Under the pieces are notes generated by a model, which saw only the letters and a list, made by a program, of their open reading frames with translations, was not told the origin of the DNA and ran no database searches. Positions 7,991 to 15,734 of a stretch of DNA of 64,000 bases are shown here, one piece after another. The stretch is from UBA2136 sp963974105 (GTDB lineage: Bacteria; Pseudomonadota; Alphaproteobacteria; UBA2136), in the NCBI GenBank assembly GCA_963974105.1, contig CAXBBG010000001.1, forward strand, positions 248,001-312,000, given 5' to 3'. Each line of letters begins with the position of its first letter. The first letter of the stretch is position 1. The translations under genes and the position numbers were made by a program.

Positions 7991-8299
7991 ATGAAAAACA
8001 TGGCAGCTATGATGAAGCAAGCACAACAAATGCAATCAAACATGAAACGCTTACAAACAGAGCTTGAATCGCACGAAATGACAGGCACAGCAGCTGGCGG
8101 CGCCGTTGAAATTACAATGACCTGTAAACATAAAGTAACAGCTGTAAAATTAAACCCTGACGTTGTAGATGCTGACGACATCGAAACACTTGAAGACCTT
8201 TTAATGGTAGCCTTTAACGATGTTTCAAACCAAATTGAAAACCATGTCAGTACTGAAATGAATAAAGTAACAGGCGGCATGAATATCCCTGGTATGTAA
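7991..8299 (+). CDS. ybaB: YbaB/EbfC family nucleoid-associated protein
   Basis: The 102-residue protein matches the YbaB/EbfC family of small dimeric DNA-binding proteins. It starts with KNMAAMMKQAQQMQSNMKRL, a methionine/glutamine-rich helix typical of the family. A beta core with GTAAGGAVEITMTCKHKVTAVK follows, then a C-terminal amphipathic helix ending in GGMNIPGM. The usual genetic partner recR lies downstream, separated here by an ArsC-like gene. AGAAGGA precedes the ATG. Confidence 0.93.
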   Translation: MKNMAAMMKQAQQMQSNMKRLQTELESHEMTGTAAGGAVEITMTCKHKVTAVKLNPDVVDADDIETLEDLLMVAFNDVSNQIENHVSTEMNKVTGGMNIPGM

Positions 8300-8312
8300 A
8301 AAAAACAGACAG

Positions 8313-8365
8313 AGGGCAGATTTATATTTTATATTTAATTTCATACATTTGCCCTTTATATTTTT
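8313..8365 (+). terminator. Possible terminator after ybaB
   Basis: AGGGCAGAT pairs with ATTTGCCCT (one G-T wobble) across a loop of about 25 bases, followed by a T-rich stretch. The long AT-rich loop makes this a weaker candidate than the other terminators here. Confidence 0.4.
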
Positions 8366-8498
8366 CTTTAAATGAAAAATAGAGAAACAAAAAATTTAAT
8401 ACCTTAAGCTATAAGTATAGGTTGCAGACGCGGCTTTATAAAAAGCGATTTCTGAAACTTAATACCTAGAAATTTAACAACAAGCGAGCTTAAAATTT

Positions 8499-8834
8499 AT
8501 GATTACACTTTACCACAACCCACGTTGTTCAAAGTCACGCCAAACTTTCAATTTACTGGAAGAACAAGGTATGCAAGTTGACGTAAAACTTTACTTAGAG
8601 CGCCCAATGGAAAAAGAAATTTTAGCTAAAGCGCTTCAAACCCTCGGCGACAGTATTATTCGTAAAAACGAATCGGATTATAAGGAATTTATTTTAGGCA
8701 AAAACCTTGAGGGCGATGCCTTGGTTGAAGCCATGATTGCACACCCTAAAACCATTGAACGCCCATTGGTGATTAACGGTGAAAAAATGGCGCTGGGGCG
8801 CCCTATTGAAAATGTTATAAAAATCATAAAATAA
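8499..8834 (+). CDS. ArsC/Spx-family thioredoxin-fold protein
   Basis: This is a 111-residue member of the ArsC family. It begins ITLYHNPRCSKSRQT with the reactive Cys10 in the NPRCSKSR motif. Near the C-terminus it has an RPLVI segment whose arginine helps bind oxyanion in arsenate reductases. The family includes true glutaredoxin-dependent arsenate reductases and YfgD-like proteins of unknown role. No ars operon genes (arsR, arsB, acr3) are nearby, so detoxification cannot be assumed. It lies between ybaB and recR, unlike the usual adjacent order. Confidence 0.85.
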   Translation: MITLYHNPRCSKSRQTFNLLEEQGMQVDVKLYLERPMEKEILAKALQTLGDSIIRKNESDYKEFILGKNLEGDALVEAMIAHPKTIERPLVINGEKMALGRPIENVIKIIK

Positions 8835-8886
8835 ACGGCTATTATTTTTTCATCATATAGCGTTTAAGACAGAGAAAGAAAAACAC

Positions 8887-9471
8887 GTGCTACCTCTTGA
8901 AAAACTGATAAAAGACCTTTCAAGCCTTCCAGGTTTTGGTAAACGAAGTGCGCAACGGGCAGCACTCAGCCTTTTAAGTGACAAATCAAAAATCAGCACA
9001 CTTATTACATCCCTTAAAACCGTACAAGAACAAATTAAAACATGTCACACTTGTGCAAATTTATCGCTTAGCGACCCTTGCGAAATTTGTACAGATAACA
9101 CCCGAAACCAAAAACTTATTTGCGTGGTCGAAGGTGTGGATGACCTTTGGGCGATGGAACGTGGGGAATCTTTTGACGGTGTTTATCATGTTTTAGGCGG
9201 TGTTGTCAGCGCTATTGACGGCATTGGCTTAGATGACATTCGCATGAAAGAACTTTTAGAGCGTGTTCAAAACAACCCTGTAGAAGAAGTTATTTTAGCA
9301 CTCGGCGCCAGCGTGGACGGTGGCACCACAAGCCACCTTATTGCCCGTTATTTAAAAGACACGGACGTTAAAGTAACCACCCTTGCCCGCGGCATGCCAA
9401 TGGGCGCTGAAGTAGATTATATGGACGCAGGCACACTTGCCATGGCATTAAAAGGAAGAATTTCTTACTAA
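8887..9471 (+). CDS. recR: Recombination mediator RecR
   Basis: RecR works with RecF/RecO to load RecA at gaps. The 194-residue product has the N-terminal helix-hairpin-helix (LSSLPGFGKRSAQRAA), a C4 zinc finger (Cys53, Cys56, Cys65, Cys68) and a Toprim domain beginning at LICVVEG. It ends in the conserved TTLARGMPMGAEVDYMDAGTL region. The start is a GTG with a weak upstream purine stretch; the N-terminus aligns well with family proteins. Its TAA stop overlaps the ATG of the next gene by one base, indicating translational coupling. Confidence 0.96.
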   Translation: MLPLEKLIKDLSSLPGFGKRSAQRAALSLLSDKSKISTLITSLKTVQEQIKTCHTCANLSLSDPCEICTDNTRNQKLICVVEGVDDLWAMERGESFDGVYHVLGGVVSAIDGIGLDDIRMKELLERVQNNPVEEVILALGASVDGGTTSHLIARYLKDTDVKVTTLARGMPMGAEVDYMDAGTLAMALKGRISY

Positions 9472-10031
9472 TGGCTTTAATGTACACCCCACCTGAATTT
9501 GACCGCACGTGGCACGCACCAAATTTTAAAAACTTAAAAGGTGTGGGCGGTAAAAATTATTCATTAAAAGACATTCAAGGTTCAAATGGATTTTTGGTTA
9601 TGTTTATATGTAACCATTGCCCCTACGTTAAAGGTATTTTAGACCGCCTGCCCCAAACCATGCAAAAATTGCAAAAAATGGGGGTTGGTGTGATTGCTAT
9701 CAATAGCAATGACGCAAATTCCTACCCAGAAGACAGCTTTGAAAAGATGACAACCTTTGCTAAATATAGCGGTTTCAATTTTCCTTACGTTATCGACGAA
9801 ACGCAAGAAGTGGCAAAGTCTTACGGTGCTATATGTACACCAGATTTTTTTGGCTTTAACGCACAGGGTCAATTACAATACCGTGGCAGGCTGGACAGCA
9901 GCGGCATGAACCCCGCCACAGACGAAACGGTGAGCGAGCTTTTAAACGCATTTAGGGAAATTGTTTTATACGGTGAAGCGCCTCAAGAACAGTCTCCTTC
10001 CATGGGTTGCTCTATAAAATGGAAGCCATAA
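9471..10031 (+). CDS. Thioredoxin-family (AhpC/TSA-like) protein
   Basis: The 186-residue protein has a thioredoxin fold of the peroxiredoxin/resA-like kind. After APNFKNLKGVGGKNYSLKD comes FICNHCPYVKG with a CxxC (Cys-Asn-His-Cys), then AINSNDANSYPEDSF, a proline loop (AICTPDFFGF) and QYRGRLD. This matches the group with an NHCPYV active site, usually annotated as thioredoxin family protein. No signal peptide is seen, so it is probably cytoplasmic. It overlaps recR by one base and is likely co-transcribed, though a role in recombination is not implied. Confidence 0.85.
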   Translation: MALMYTPPEFDRTWHAPNFKNLKGVGGKNYSLKDIQGSNGFLVMFICNHCPYVKGILDRLPQTMQKLQKMGVGVIAINSNDANSYPEDSFEKMTTFAKYSGFNFPYVIDETQEVAKSYGAICTPDFFGFNAQGQLQYRGRLDSSGMNPATDETVSELLNAFREIVLYGEAPQEQSPSMGCSIKWKP

Positions 10032-10158
10032 AATGCTTTCGTTCACATGCTTTCATATAAAAATTGCCCCCCTTGCGCTTTAATGCTATAAAAACAACGA
10101 AATTGAACTGCTTTATCACTTAGATAACCATTCAAAAAAAATTAAAAGGACATACATC

Positions 10159-11259
10159 ATGGGATTTAAATGCGGCATTGTTGGGCTACCTAACGTGGGT
10201 AAATCGACCCTTTTTAACGCTTTAACAGAAACAGCAAACGCAGAAGCGGCAAACTACCCGTTTTGCACGATCGAACCAAACGTTGGTATTGTGGCTGTGC
10301 CAGATGAACGCATTGATGCACTTGCTAAAATTGTAAACCCTGAACGTGTTTTACCAACACAAATTGAGTTTGTTGACATTGCAGGCCTTGTTAAAGGCGC
10401 TTCAACAGGTGAAGGACTGGGAAACAAGTTCCTTGCAAACATCCGCGAAGTTGACGCCATTGCACACGTTGTACGTTGCTTTGAAGACGGTAACATTACC
10501 CACGTACACGACCGCATTGACCCTGCTGGCGACATTGAAATTATTGAAACAGAATTGATGCTTGCGGATATGGCGACGGTTGAAAAATCTATCGCTAACC
10601 ATGAGAAAAAAGCAAAACAAAACGACAAAGGTGCACAAGTTGTTGTGAGTGCTCTTTCAAAAGTTAAAGATGCTTTGGACAAAGGTATAAGCCCACGCAC
10701 GATTGAATTTTCAAGCGAAGATGAAGAAAAAGCCGTTAAACACTTACAACTTCTTACAATGAAGCCTGTTATGTATGTTTGTAACGTCGAAGAAAGCAAC
10801 GCTAAAGACGGCAATGCCCACTCTAACGTTGTTAAAGCATATGCTGAAAAACAGGGTGCTGCACAGGTTGTTGTTTCTGCCGCTATCGAAGCTGAAGTTT
10901 CAACGCTTGAAGCAGATGAACGTGAAATGTTCCTTGGTGAAATGGGCTTAGAAGAACCTGGCCTAAACCGTGTTATTCGCGCAGGCTACAGCCTACTTGG
11001 ACTTATCACTTACTTTACAGCAGGTGTTAAAGAAGTGCGTGCATGGACTGTTAAAAAAGGCTCTAGCGCCCCACAAGCGGCAGGCGTAATTCACACAGAC
11101 TTTGAACGTGGATTTATTAAAGCTGACACCATTGCTTACCCTGACTTTGTGGCAAATAATGGCGAAGCTGGTGCTAAAGATGCTGGCAAACTGCGCCAAG
11201 AAGGTAAAGAGTATATTGTAAAAGACGGTGATGTTTTACACTTTAAATTTAATGTGTAA
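10159..11259 (+). CDS. ychF: Redox-regulated ATPase YchF
   Basis: YchF is a conserved Obg-family ATPase linked to ribosomes and the oxidative stress response. The 366-residue product has P-loop GLPNVGKST (9-17), DIAGLVKGAS as the G3 region, a coiled-coil insertion (about 120-200) and NVEE in place of the GTP-specific NKxD. The NVEE motif is the hallmark that makes YchF prefer ATP. It ends in a TGS domain (YFTAGVKEVRAWTVKKG, then VKDGDVLHFKFNV). AAAGGA precedes the ATG, and a strong terminator follows. Confidence 0.97.
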   Translation: MGFKCGIVGLPNVGKSTLFNALTETANAEAANYPFCTIEPNVGIVAVPDERIDALAKIVNPERVLPTQIEFVDIAGLVKGASTGEGLGNKFLANIREVDAIAHVVRCFEDGNITHVHDRIDPAGDIEIIETELMLADMATVEKSIANHEKKAKQNDKGAQVVVSALSKVKDALDKGISPRTIEFSSEDEEKAVKHLQLLTMKPVMYVCNVEESNAKDGNAHSNVVKAYAEKQGAAQVVVSAAIEAEVSTLEADEREMFLGEMGLEEPGLNRVIRAGYSLLGLITYFTAGVKEVRAWTVKKGSSAPQAAGVIHTDFERGFIKADTIAYPDFVANNGEAGAKDAGKLRQEGKEYIVKDGDVLHFKFNV

Positions 11260-11274
11260 ATGCAATATCATTTT

Positions 11275-11301
11275 AAAAGCACCCACATGGGTGCTTTTTT
11301 T
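11275..11301 (+). terminator. Terminator of ychF
   Basis: AAAAGCACCC and GGGTGCTTTT form a perfect 10-bp stem with an ACAT loop and a T-run, 16 bases after the ychF stop. Confidence 0.9.
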
Positions 11302-11420
11302 ATATACATATTATTATATATCAAGCGACAGACTCACCAAAGAGGTGTTTACTTTCACCCCAACAATCCTTATATAATATGTATCGTAAGAAAATTTATA
11401 AATTTAATAGGACCTTAAAT

Positions 11421-11993
11421 ATGAAACCAATTTACAGCCTCCTTTTCCTATACGCTGCTCTATGGGTGGTAACACCCGCTTACGCTTTAGAAAAAGAATT
11501 CGACGAAAATAACGATGAGATTTTTACACAAGACTTTAATACAGTTATCCCTGCCTATATCAAAGACATTCGCCACTACTACCGCGTGAACGCTGACACG
11601 GCAACAGGCGGTACCATTCAGTCAAAAGACGCCATCAAAGAACTCAAAAGTTCTGGATTTAAAACGGTTATTGACCTCAGACAAGCCCCAGAAGGTGTTG
11701 AACGTGAACGTGGAAAAGTTGAACAAGAAGGCTTAACCTACGTTAATCTTCCCGTAAGTGGATCTACAGCCCTCAGTGATGAAACACTCATTCAATTTAA
11801 TAAACTTATTGAAAAAGTAGAGAAACCAGTTCTTATTCACTGCGCATCGGGTAACCGTGCAGGTGCCGTTTGGGCAAATCACCTACTCAGTAAAGGCGCA
11901 ACACTAGAAGAGGCTATTGAACAAGGCCAGCGTATCGGCATGCAAAGCCTCTTCGCAATAGAATTAAGAGAAACACACGCCTCACCAAAATGA
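11421..11993 (+). CDS. Exported tyrosine-phosphatase-like protein
   Basis: Starting at the ATG at 11421 (with an upstream AGGA) gives 190 residues. A signal peptide comes first (KPIYSLLFLYAALWVVTPAYA), so the protein is probably periplasmic. The catalytic loop HCASGNRAG carries the nucleophile Cys141 and arginine of the CX5R protein-tyrosine-phosphatase signature, preceded by KTVIDLRQ and YVNLPVSG. These features fit the DUF442/BLH-type dual-specificity phosphatases. Substrates are unknown. It converges on the SRP RNA gene, whose 3' end nearly touches the stop codon. Confidence 0.8.
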   Translation: MKPIYSLLFLYAALWVVTPAYALEKEFDENNDEIFTQDFNTVIPAYIKDIRHYYRVNADTATGGTIQSKDAIKELKSSGFKTVIDLRQAPEGVERERGKVEQEGLTYVNLPVSGSTALSDETLIQFNKLIEKVEKPVLIHCASGNRAGAVWANHLLSKGATLEEAIEQGQRIGMQSLFAIELRETHASPK

Positions 11994-11995
11994 TA

Positions 11996-12084
11996 AAAGC
12001 CTTCAGTGACCCGTTTTCCCCGTTACCGCTGCTCCCTTCCGGGTCTGACGGGGTTGGCGAGGTCTACGTCCACTAAAGGCAGGC
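11996..12084 (-). ncRNA. ffs: Signal recognition particle 4.5S-type RNA
   Basis: Read on the minus strand, this holds the SRP RNA hallmark: GTCAGACCCGGAAGGGAGCA, comprising the GGAA tetraloop of helix 8 with its asymmetric internal loops. The ends pair as GCCTTTAGTG with CACTGAAGGC, giving a closed hairpin of roughly 85-90 nucleotides. A short T-rich stretch follows the 3' end. The RNA binds Ffh and activates FtsY, which is encoded 7 kb away. A near-consensus promoter stands directly upstream. The ends are placed within a few bases. Confidence 0.93.
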
Positions 12085-12087
12085 TTA

Positions 12088-12116
12088 GTTATACGCAAAT
12101 ACGCGCCGTATTTCAA
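12088..12116 (-). promoter_or_regulatory. Sigma-70 promoter of the SRP RNA
   Basis: On the minus strand TTGAAA and TATAAC are 17 bases apart. The predicted start lies 4-8 bases beyond the -10, matching the 5' side of the RNA's closing stem. Confidence 0.75.
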
Positions 12117-12134
12117 TAAGTATTTAAAGAATGC

Positions 12135-12488
12135 CTAAGACAATGAAATAGAGCGCGGACGACCGCCTGTATATTCAGGCCATGGTGCGTAATTGGTTTC
12201 ATGATGCGGTGCCTCCATATCCTTTGGCCACAAACCACGTGCTTTTAGCTCAACAATGTCGGTACGCGGCAGGTTTATCACCACCAAATGCTCTTTGCCC
12301 CCCACCATTAAGGCTGTGGCCAACACTTCACGCCCTGTGCCTTCGAGCCTGCCTGTACGTATAGCACGTATTTCTTTAATAAGCACAGGCGTGTACGCAA
12401 GCTTGCCAACTTGGTACCACCATTTTCCGCCATCCGGCGATGGAATTTCTAAACATGCAACACCCTTATATACTTTTGACTTCGTCAT
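12135..12488 (-). CDS. Hypothetical protein
   Basis: This 117-residue cytoplasmic-looking protein is not recognised. It contains GGKWWYQVGKL near the N-terminus, an IRAIRTGR segment, a hydrophobic strand pair (VLATALMVGGKEHLVVINLP) and a C-terminal tail rich in proline, histidine and tryptophan. There is no signal peptide or membrane segment. It lies upstream of the SRP RNA on the same strand, and its start codon forms a CATG overlap with an ATG of the divergent kinase frame. Coding is supported by length and composition; the ribosome-binding site is weak. Confidence 0.6.
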   Translation of the reverse strand: MTKSKVYKGVACLEIPSPDGGKWWYQVGKLAYTPVLIKEIRAIRTGRLEGTGREVLATALMVGGKEHLVVINLPRTDIVELKARGLWPKDMEAPHHETNYAPWPEYTGGRPRSISLS

Positions 12489-12546
12489 GCGCTTACTTTT
12501 CTTATATTATTGGCTTACAAACCACAAATTGAGTTATTATTCTAAT

Positions 12547-14088
12547 ATGGAAAATGTAAAAAGCAAGCATAACCAACAAAAGCCGCATGGAACAAGCCTG
12601 ACAGCGCGTTTAACTTTGCCAACCCTTTTGGTTTTAGGTATTACATTAACCGTTATTTTCTTATTTGGTACAAAAGTGAACGAAGGTTTATACAACCACC
12701 AAACCATTGAGAGTTTAAAAAATACACTTCAGCTAACTCAAAAAACGTTAAATGATGGCTGGGAAAACACACGCGGTACAGCCATTCGCACTGAAGAAAT
12801 TTTACAGCAATATACGGCACAAGTTTTAGCAGGTCGCCTTGATTTTATTGGTTTCGCAGAAGAAAGTGGCGTTGTTATTATTGACAGCTTCACAGGGAAA
12901 ACCATTCAGGCCTACCCTTTAGAAAACATACGGCTCGATGATATAGACATCCAACAAATTATAAAATTCGGTTCTCAAAATTATATAGTCACCGACCTTC
13001 AAAAAGGTGGTTTTGCGTTAAGTACTTATTTCCCGCCATTAGGGTTACACCTTGTCGCCTTTAATAAACGTGGTTTTGCACAAACAAATACCAAGGAAAG
13101 TCAGCGTCTATTATTACTCGCCATTTTTTCTATTACTGCCATTTTAATTATAACCATGATGCTTATTGTTATCCACATTTCTATTAGTCGGCCTTTACGT
13201 GCCATGCAACAAAAAATGGACAACATTTTAGCTGAAAATGATTATGATACCCACCTTGACATAACAGCAGGTTCCAAAGAAATTCAAGCATTAACATTGA
13301 GCTTTAATACTTTATTTAGCCATATCAACACACGTGACAAGCAAATTCATGAACATGCGCATTTACTCGAACACCTTGTCACTGAACGCACCAAAGAACT
13401 GAAAAAAGCTCAATCTCAGCTTGTCCTTTCTGAAAGGTTGGCCGCAATCGGTGAATTTGCATCTAGCGTGGCACATGAACTACGCAACCCCCTTTCTTCC
13501 ATTAAAATGGGTGTTGAAAAAATTGCTTTGATTGAAGGCATAGAAGGAAACAACAAACGCCGCCTTACCCTTATTCAAAAAGAAGTGGATAGATTAAGTG
13601 AGATGCTTAAAGGCATTTTAGTCTTTGCTGCACCAACCCCAACAAAACTTGAAAACACAAACCTTTGCGCTTTTATAAAAGACATAACACCATTGATGAG
13701 CGACCTTGCACAAGAGCGACATATTTCTTTAAAAATAGACAAGCTAAGTGCATCATACAACGTACAAGCCGACACAGATAAATTGAAACAAACGTTTATA
13801 AACGTTATTAAAAATGCCAGTGAAGCAGCCCCTGAAAAAAGCAAAATTACACTTCACGCACACAGTGCAGGTGATTATATCAACATCGTTATTGAAAACC
13901 AAGGGCAGCCTATTCCAATAGAAGTTGAGAATAGATTATTTGAACCTTTTTTCACCACAAAATCTTCAGGAACAGGGTTAGGACTGCCAACCACAAAGCG
14001 TATTATGCATGAAATGGGTGGCGACATTACCATTAAAAACGCTGGTAAAAACAAAATTCAAACAACATTAACACTCATGAAAGTTTAG
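12547..14088 (+). CDS. Sensor histidine kinase
   Basis: From the ATG at 12547 this is a 513-residue membrane kinase. It has a first TM segment (LPTLLVLGITLTVIFLFG), a periplasmic sensor region of about 150 residues and a second TM (LLLLAIFSITAILIITMMLI). Then come a HAMP-like linker, a short coiled coil, and a HisKA domain with phospho-acceptor His310 in SSVAHELRNPLSS. A HATPase domain follows, with NVIKNASEA and GTGLGLPTTKR. No response regulator is adjacent, so its partner is elsewhere. The open frame runs 97 codons further upstream across the opposite gene, which I take as chance. TATTAT lies six bases before the ATG and no SD is present, so the mRNA may be leaderless. Confidence 0.85.
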   Translation: MENVKSKHNQQKPHGTSLTARLTLPTLLVLGITLTVIFLFGTKVNEGLYNHQTIESLKNTLQLTQKTLNDGWENTRGTAIRTEEILQQYTAQVLAGRLDFIGFAEESGVVIIDSFTGKTIQAYPLENIRLDDIDIQQIIKFGSQNYIVTDLQKGGFALSTYFPPLGLHLVAFNKRGFAQTNTKESQRLLLLAIFSITAILIITMMLIVIHISISRPLRAMQQKMDNILAENDYDTHLDITAGSKEIQALTLSFNTLFSHINTRDKQIHEHAHLLEHLVTERTKELKKAQSQLVLSERLAAIGEFASSVAHELRNPLSSIKMGVEKIALIEGIEGNNKRRLTLIQKEVDRLSEMLKGILVFAAPTPTKLENTNLCAFIKDITPLMSDLAQERHISLKIDKLSASYNVQADTDKLKQTFINVIKNASEAAPEKSKITLHAHSAGDYINIVIENQGQPIPIEVENRLFEPFFTTKSSGTGLGLPTTKRIMHEMGGDITIKNAGKNKIQTTLTLMKV

Positions 14089-14091
14089 AAA

Positions 14092-14445
14092 ATGGATGAA
14101 CTCAAAGAACGCATCGACGTGATTGCAACGCAAGAGATAGATTTAAAAATTCAGCGTGATCTTATTCGTGAAATTGATGAAGAGATTTGTATTTTACTTG
14201 CTGAACGTCGTGATATTTCTTTAAACATCGGCGTATATAAAGCTCAAGAGAATTTACCGCTTGAAGACCTAAAGCAAGAAGACCTGCAAAACAAAGAACT
14301 TCAAAAAATGGCTGTACGCTATCATTTAAACCCTGATATGCTTTTAAAAATTTGGGATAACATACGCTTAGAAACAAAGTCAAAACATCTGGCGATAAAA
14401 GAGTATCTAGACGAAATCCCTAAAGATAAATTAAAGCCACAGTAA
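14092..14445 (+). CDS. AroQ-type chorismate-mutase-like protein
   Basis: The 117-residue helical protein aligns with the AroQ (type II) chorismate mutase domain. A segment with QRDLIREIDEEICILLAERR carries the two arginines that match Arg11 and Arg28 of the E. coli domain. NIGVYKAQ supplies the Lys39 equivalent, followed by an acidic stretch with the Asp48 and Glu52 equivalents. The Arg51 equivalent is glutamine. It begins three bases after the histidine kinase stop, so the two are probably co-transcribed. Activity on chorismate is plausible but unproven, and no aromatic biosynthesis genes are adjacent. Confidence 0.65.
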   Translation: MDELKERIDVIATQEIDLKIQRDLIREIDEEICILLAERRDISLNIGVYKAQENLPLEDLKQEDLQNKELQKMAVRYHLNPDMLLKIWDNIRLETKSKHLAIKEYLDEIPKDKLKPQ

Positions 14446-14598
14446 TTTTTACAAAGGTTAAATACTGCGAGCGAAAGAATTAAGCGGTATCATACGTCGC
14501 ATTCCTAGCTTGGCACTTCGTTTTAAAACCCATACCAATACTTACCTTGTAAGTATTCATGGCTTCTCATCCACGCCTACACCAACATTTAGGCAAAA

Positions 14599-14625
14599 AA
14601 AATCACCCATAGGGTGTTTCTTTTT
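14599..14625 (+). terminator. Terminator after the chorismate-mutase-like gene
   Basis: CACCC and GGGTG pair around a three-base loop with flanking A/T pairs and a T-run. It lies immediately before the convergent tRNA gene, about 150 bases after the preceding stop codon. Confidence 0.6.
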
Positions 14626-14629
14626 AAAA

Positions 14630-14706
<77 letters not shown>

Positions 14707-14723
14707 ACATCAATTAAGAGAAG

Positions 14724-14752
14724 TGTTTACATCTTTCTCACACCTCACGCAA
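14724..14752 (-). promoter_or_regulatory. Possible promoter of tRNA-Arg
   Basis: TTGCGT and TAAACA are spaced 17 bases apart on the minus strand, with the tRNA 5' end 17 bases beyond the -10. The match is partial. Confidence 0.35.
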
Positions 14753-14849
14753 GTAAAAAATGCATTTTGCATACATTTTTCCTCTTTTTACTTGTCAGCT
14801 AAACACCAAAAACTTTAAAATATATAAAAATTACATAAAGATATGACAA

Positions 14850-15461
14850 ATGAACCATAAAATCGAACCAAAAGAAATAGATACCCTTTTTGAATGCCTG
14901 CGCGCACCATTATTTTATTTCATCACAGCACTTTTCATTTTTTGGGGGGGTTCGGAAAGCCCTTGGCCATTAGCCCTTACAATCCCCTTTGCTACCGCCT
15001 TATGCGCACTCACCTACATTGATATGAAACATATGATCCTACCCGATCTTATTACCTTACCCATGATTGCACTTGGCCTTATATTGCATTTTACTTTTAC
15101 AGGAAATTTAATCATACCTTTGCTAGGCGCTGTTGCTGGATTTGTATTATTTTTCCTTATATTTTACATCAGCTATAAAATAAAAGGCGAGCCTGGCATG
15201 GGCTTTGGCGATGTGAAATTTTTAGCTATGCTTGGCTCTTGGGTGGGGCTGAGCGGTTTACCGCTTATCCTTCTTTATGCCAGCATGTTTGCATTATTAT
15301 ATATTTTGCTTAAAATAATATTTAATCAGTATATAAAAAGCCAAGCTTTCCCCTTTGGTCCATTTTTGGCCATTGGCGGATGGTTTGCATTTTTATATCA
15401 CGATGCAAGCTGGCGTGTTATTGTTGACCTGCGTCAAAGTTTAATAAATATAATAGGCTAA
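14850..15461 (+). CDS. Prepilin peptidase (A24 family)
   Basis: The 203-residue integral membrane protein belongs to the A24 aspartyl peptidases that cleave type IV prepilin leaders. The two catalytic aspartates are in YIDMKHMILPDLITLP (about residues 58-73) and GMGFGDVKFLAMLG (about 118-131). It lacks the N-terminal cytoplasmic methylase domain with CxxC motifs found in PilD, so it resembles shorter CpaA/TadV-like or archaeal-type enzymes. About six hydrophobic segments are visible. No pilin or secretion genes are nearby. It is four bases upstream of the next gene, suggesting an operon running through cca. Confidence 0.85.
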   Translation: MNHKIEPKEIDTLFECLRAPLFYFITALFIFWGGSESPWPLALTIPFATALCALTYIDMKHMILPDLITLPMIALGLILHFTFTGNLIIPLLGAVAGFVLFFLIFYISYKIKGEPGMGFGDVKFLAMLGSWVGLSGLPLILLYASMFALLYILLKIIFNQYIKSQAFPFGPFLAIGGWFAFLYHDASWRVIVDLRQSLINIIG

Positions 15462-15464
15462 AAA

Positions 15465-15734
15465 ATGCTTCGTACTATACTGCTAACACTTTTAAATATC
15501 GCCCTCCCTTTCCTTCTTAGAGGACTATACATCTATGCCTTGCGTCTATTCGCCAAAAGACAACAGAAAAAAGGTATGGTTGATGTCACACCACCAGAGT
15601 GGCACTTCCCTGTGGCAAAGCTTGTCATTATAGGACTTGCCTTATCTATCGTTTCTATCGCTGTGTTACGCTTTACAACGACGGAAATTGACACCCCTTA
15701 TAAGGGCAATACCGTTAAATCTGAAAGACTTTAA
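15465..15734 (+). CDS. Small membrane protein (DUF6111-like)
   Basis: This 89-residue protein has two membrane segments: an N-terminal TILLTLLNIALPFLLRGLYI, and a second one, KLVIIGLALSIVSIAVL, before a short tail. Between them lies a basic linker and a PPEWHFP motif. In alphaproteobacteria a protein of this size and layout, DUF6111, often precedes the CCA-adding enzyme. The context and the tryptophan motif fit that family, but I assign it by resemblance only. Its stop abuts the cca start with no gap. Confidence 0.6.
   Translation: MLRTILLTLLNIALPFLLRGLYIYALRLFAKRQQKKGMVDVTPPEWHFPVAKLVIIGLALSIVSIAVLRFTTTEIDTPYKGNTVKSERL

Noticed and set aside
12256..12546. 97-codon upstream extension of the histidine kinase frame
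   Set aside because: It lies antisense to the 12135-12488 gene, has no SD, and the kinase membrane segment begins well after the ATG at 12547.
14760..14790. TGCATTTTGCA palindrome before the prepilin peptidase gene
   Set aside because: The stem is only five base pairs in very AT-rich sequence, and no matching copy was noticed elsewhere.
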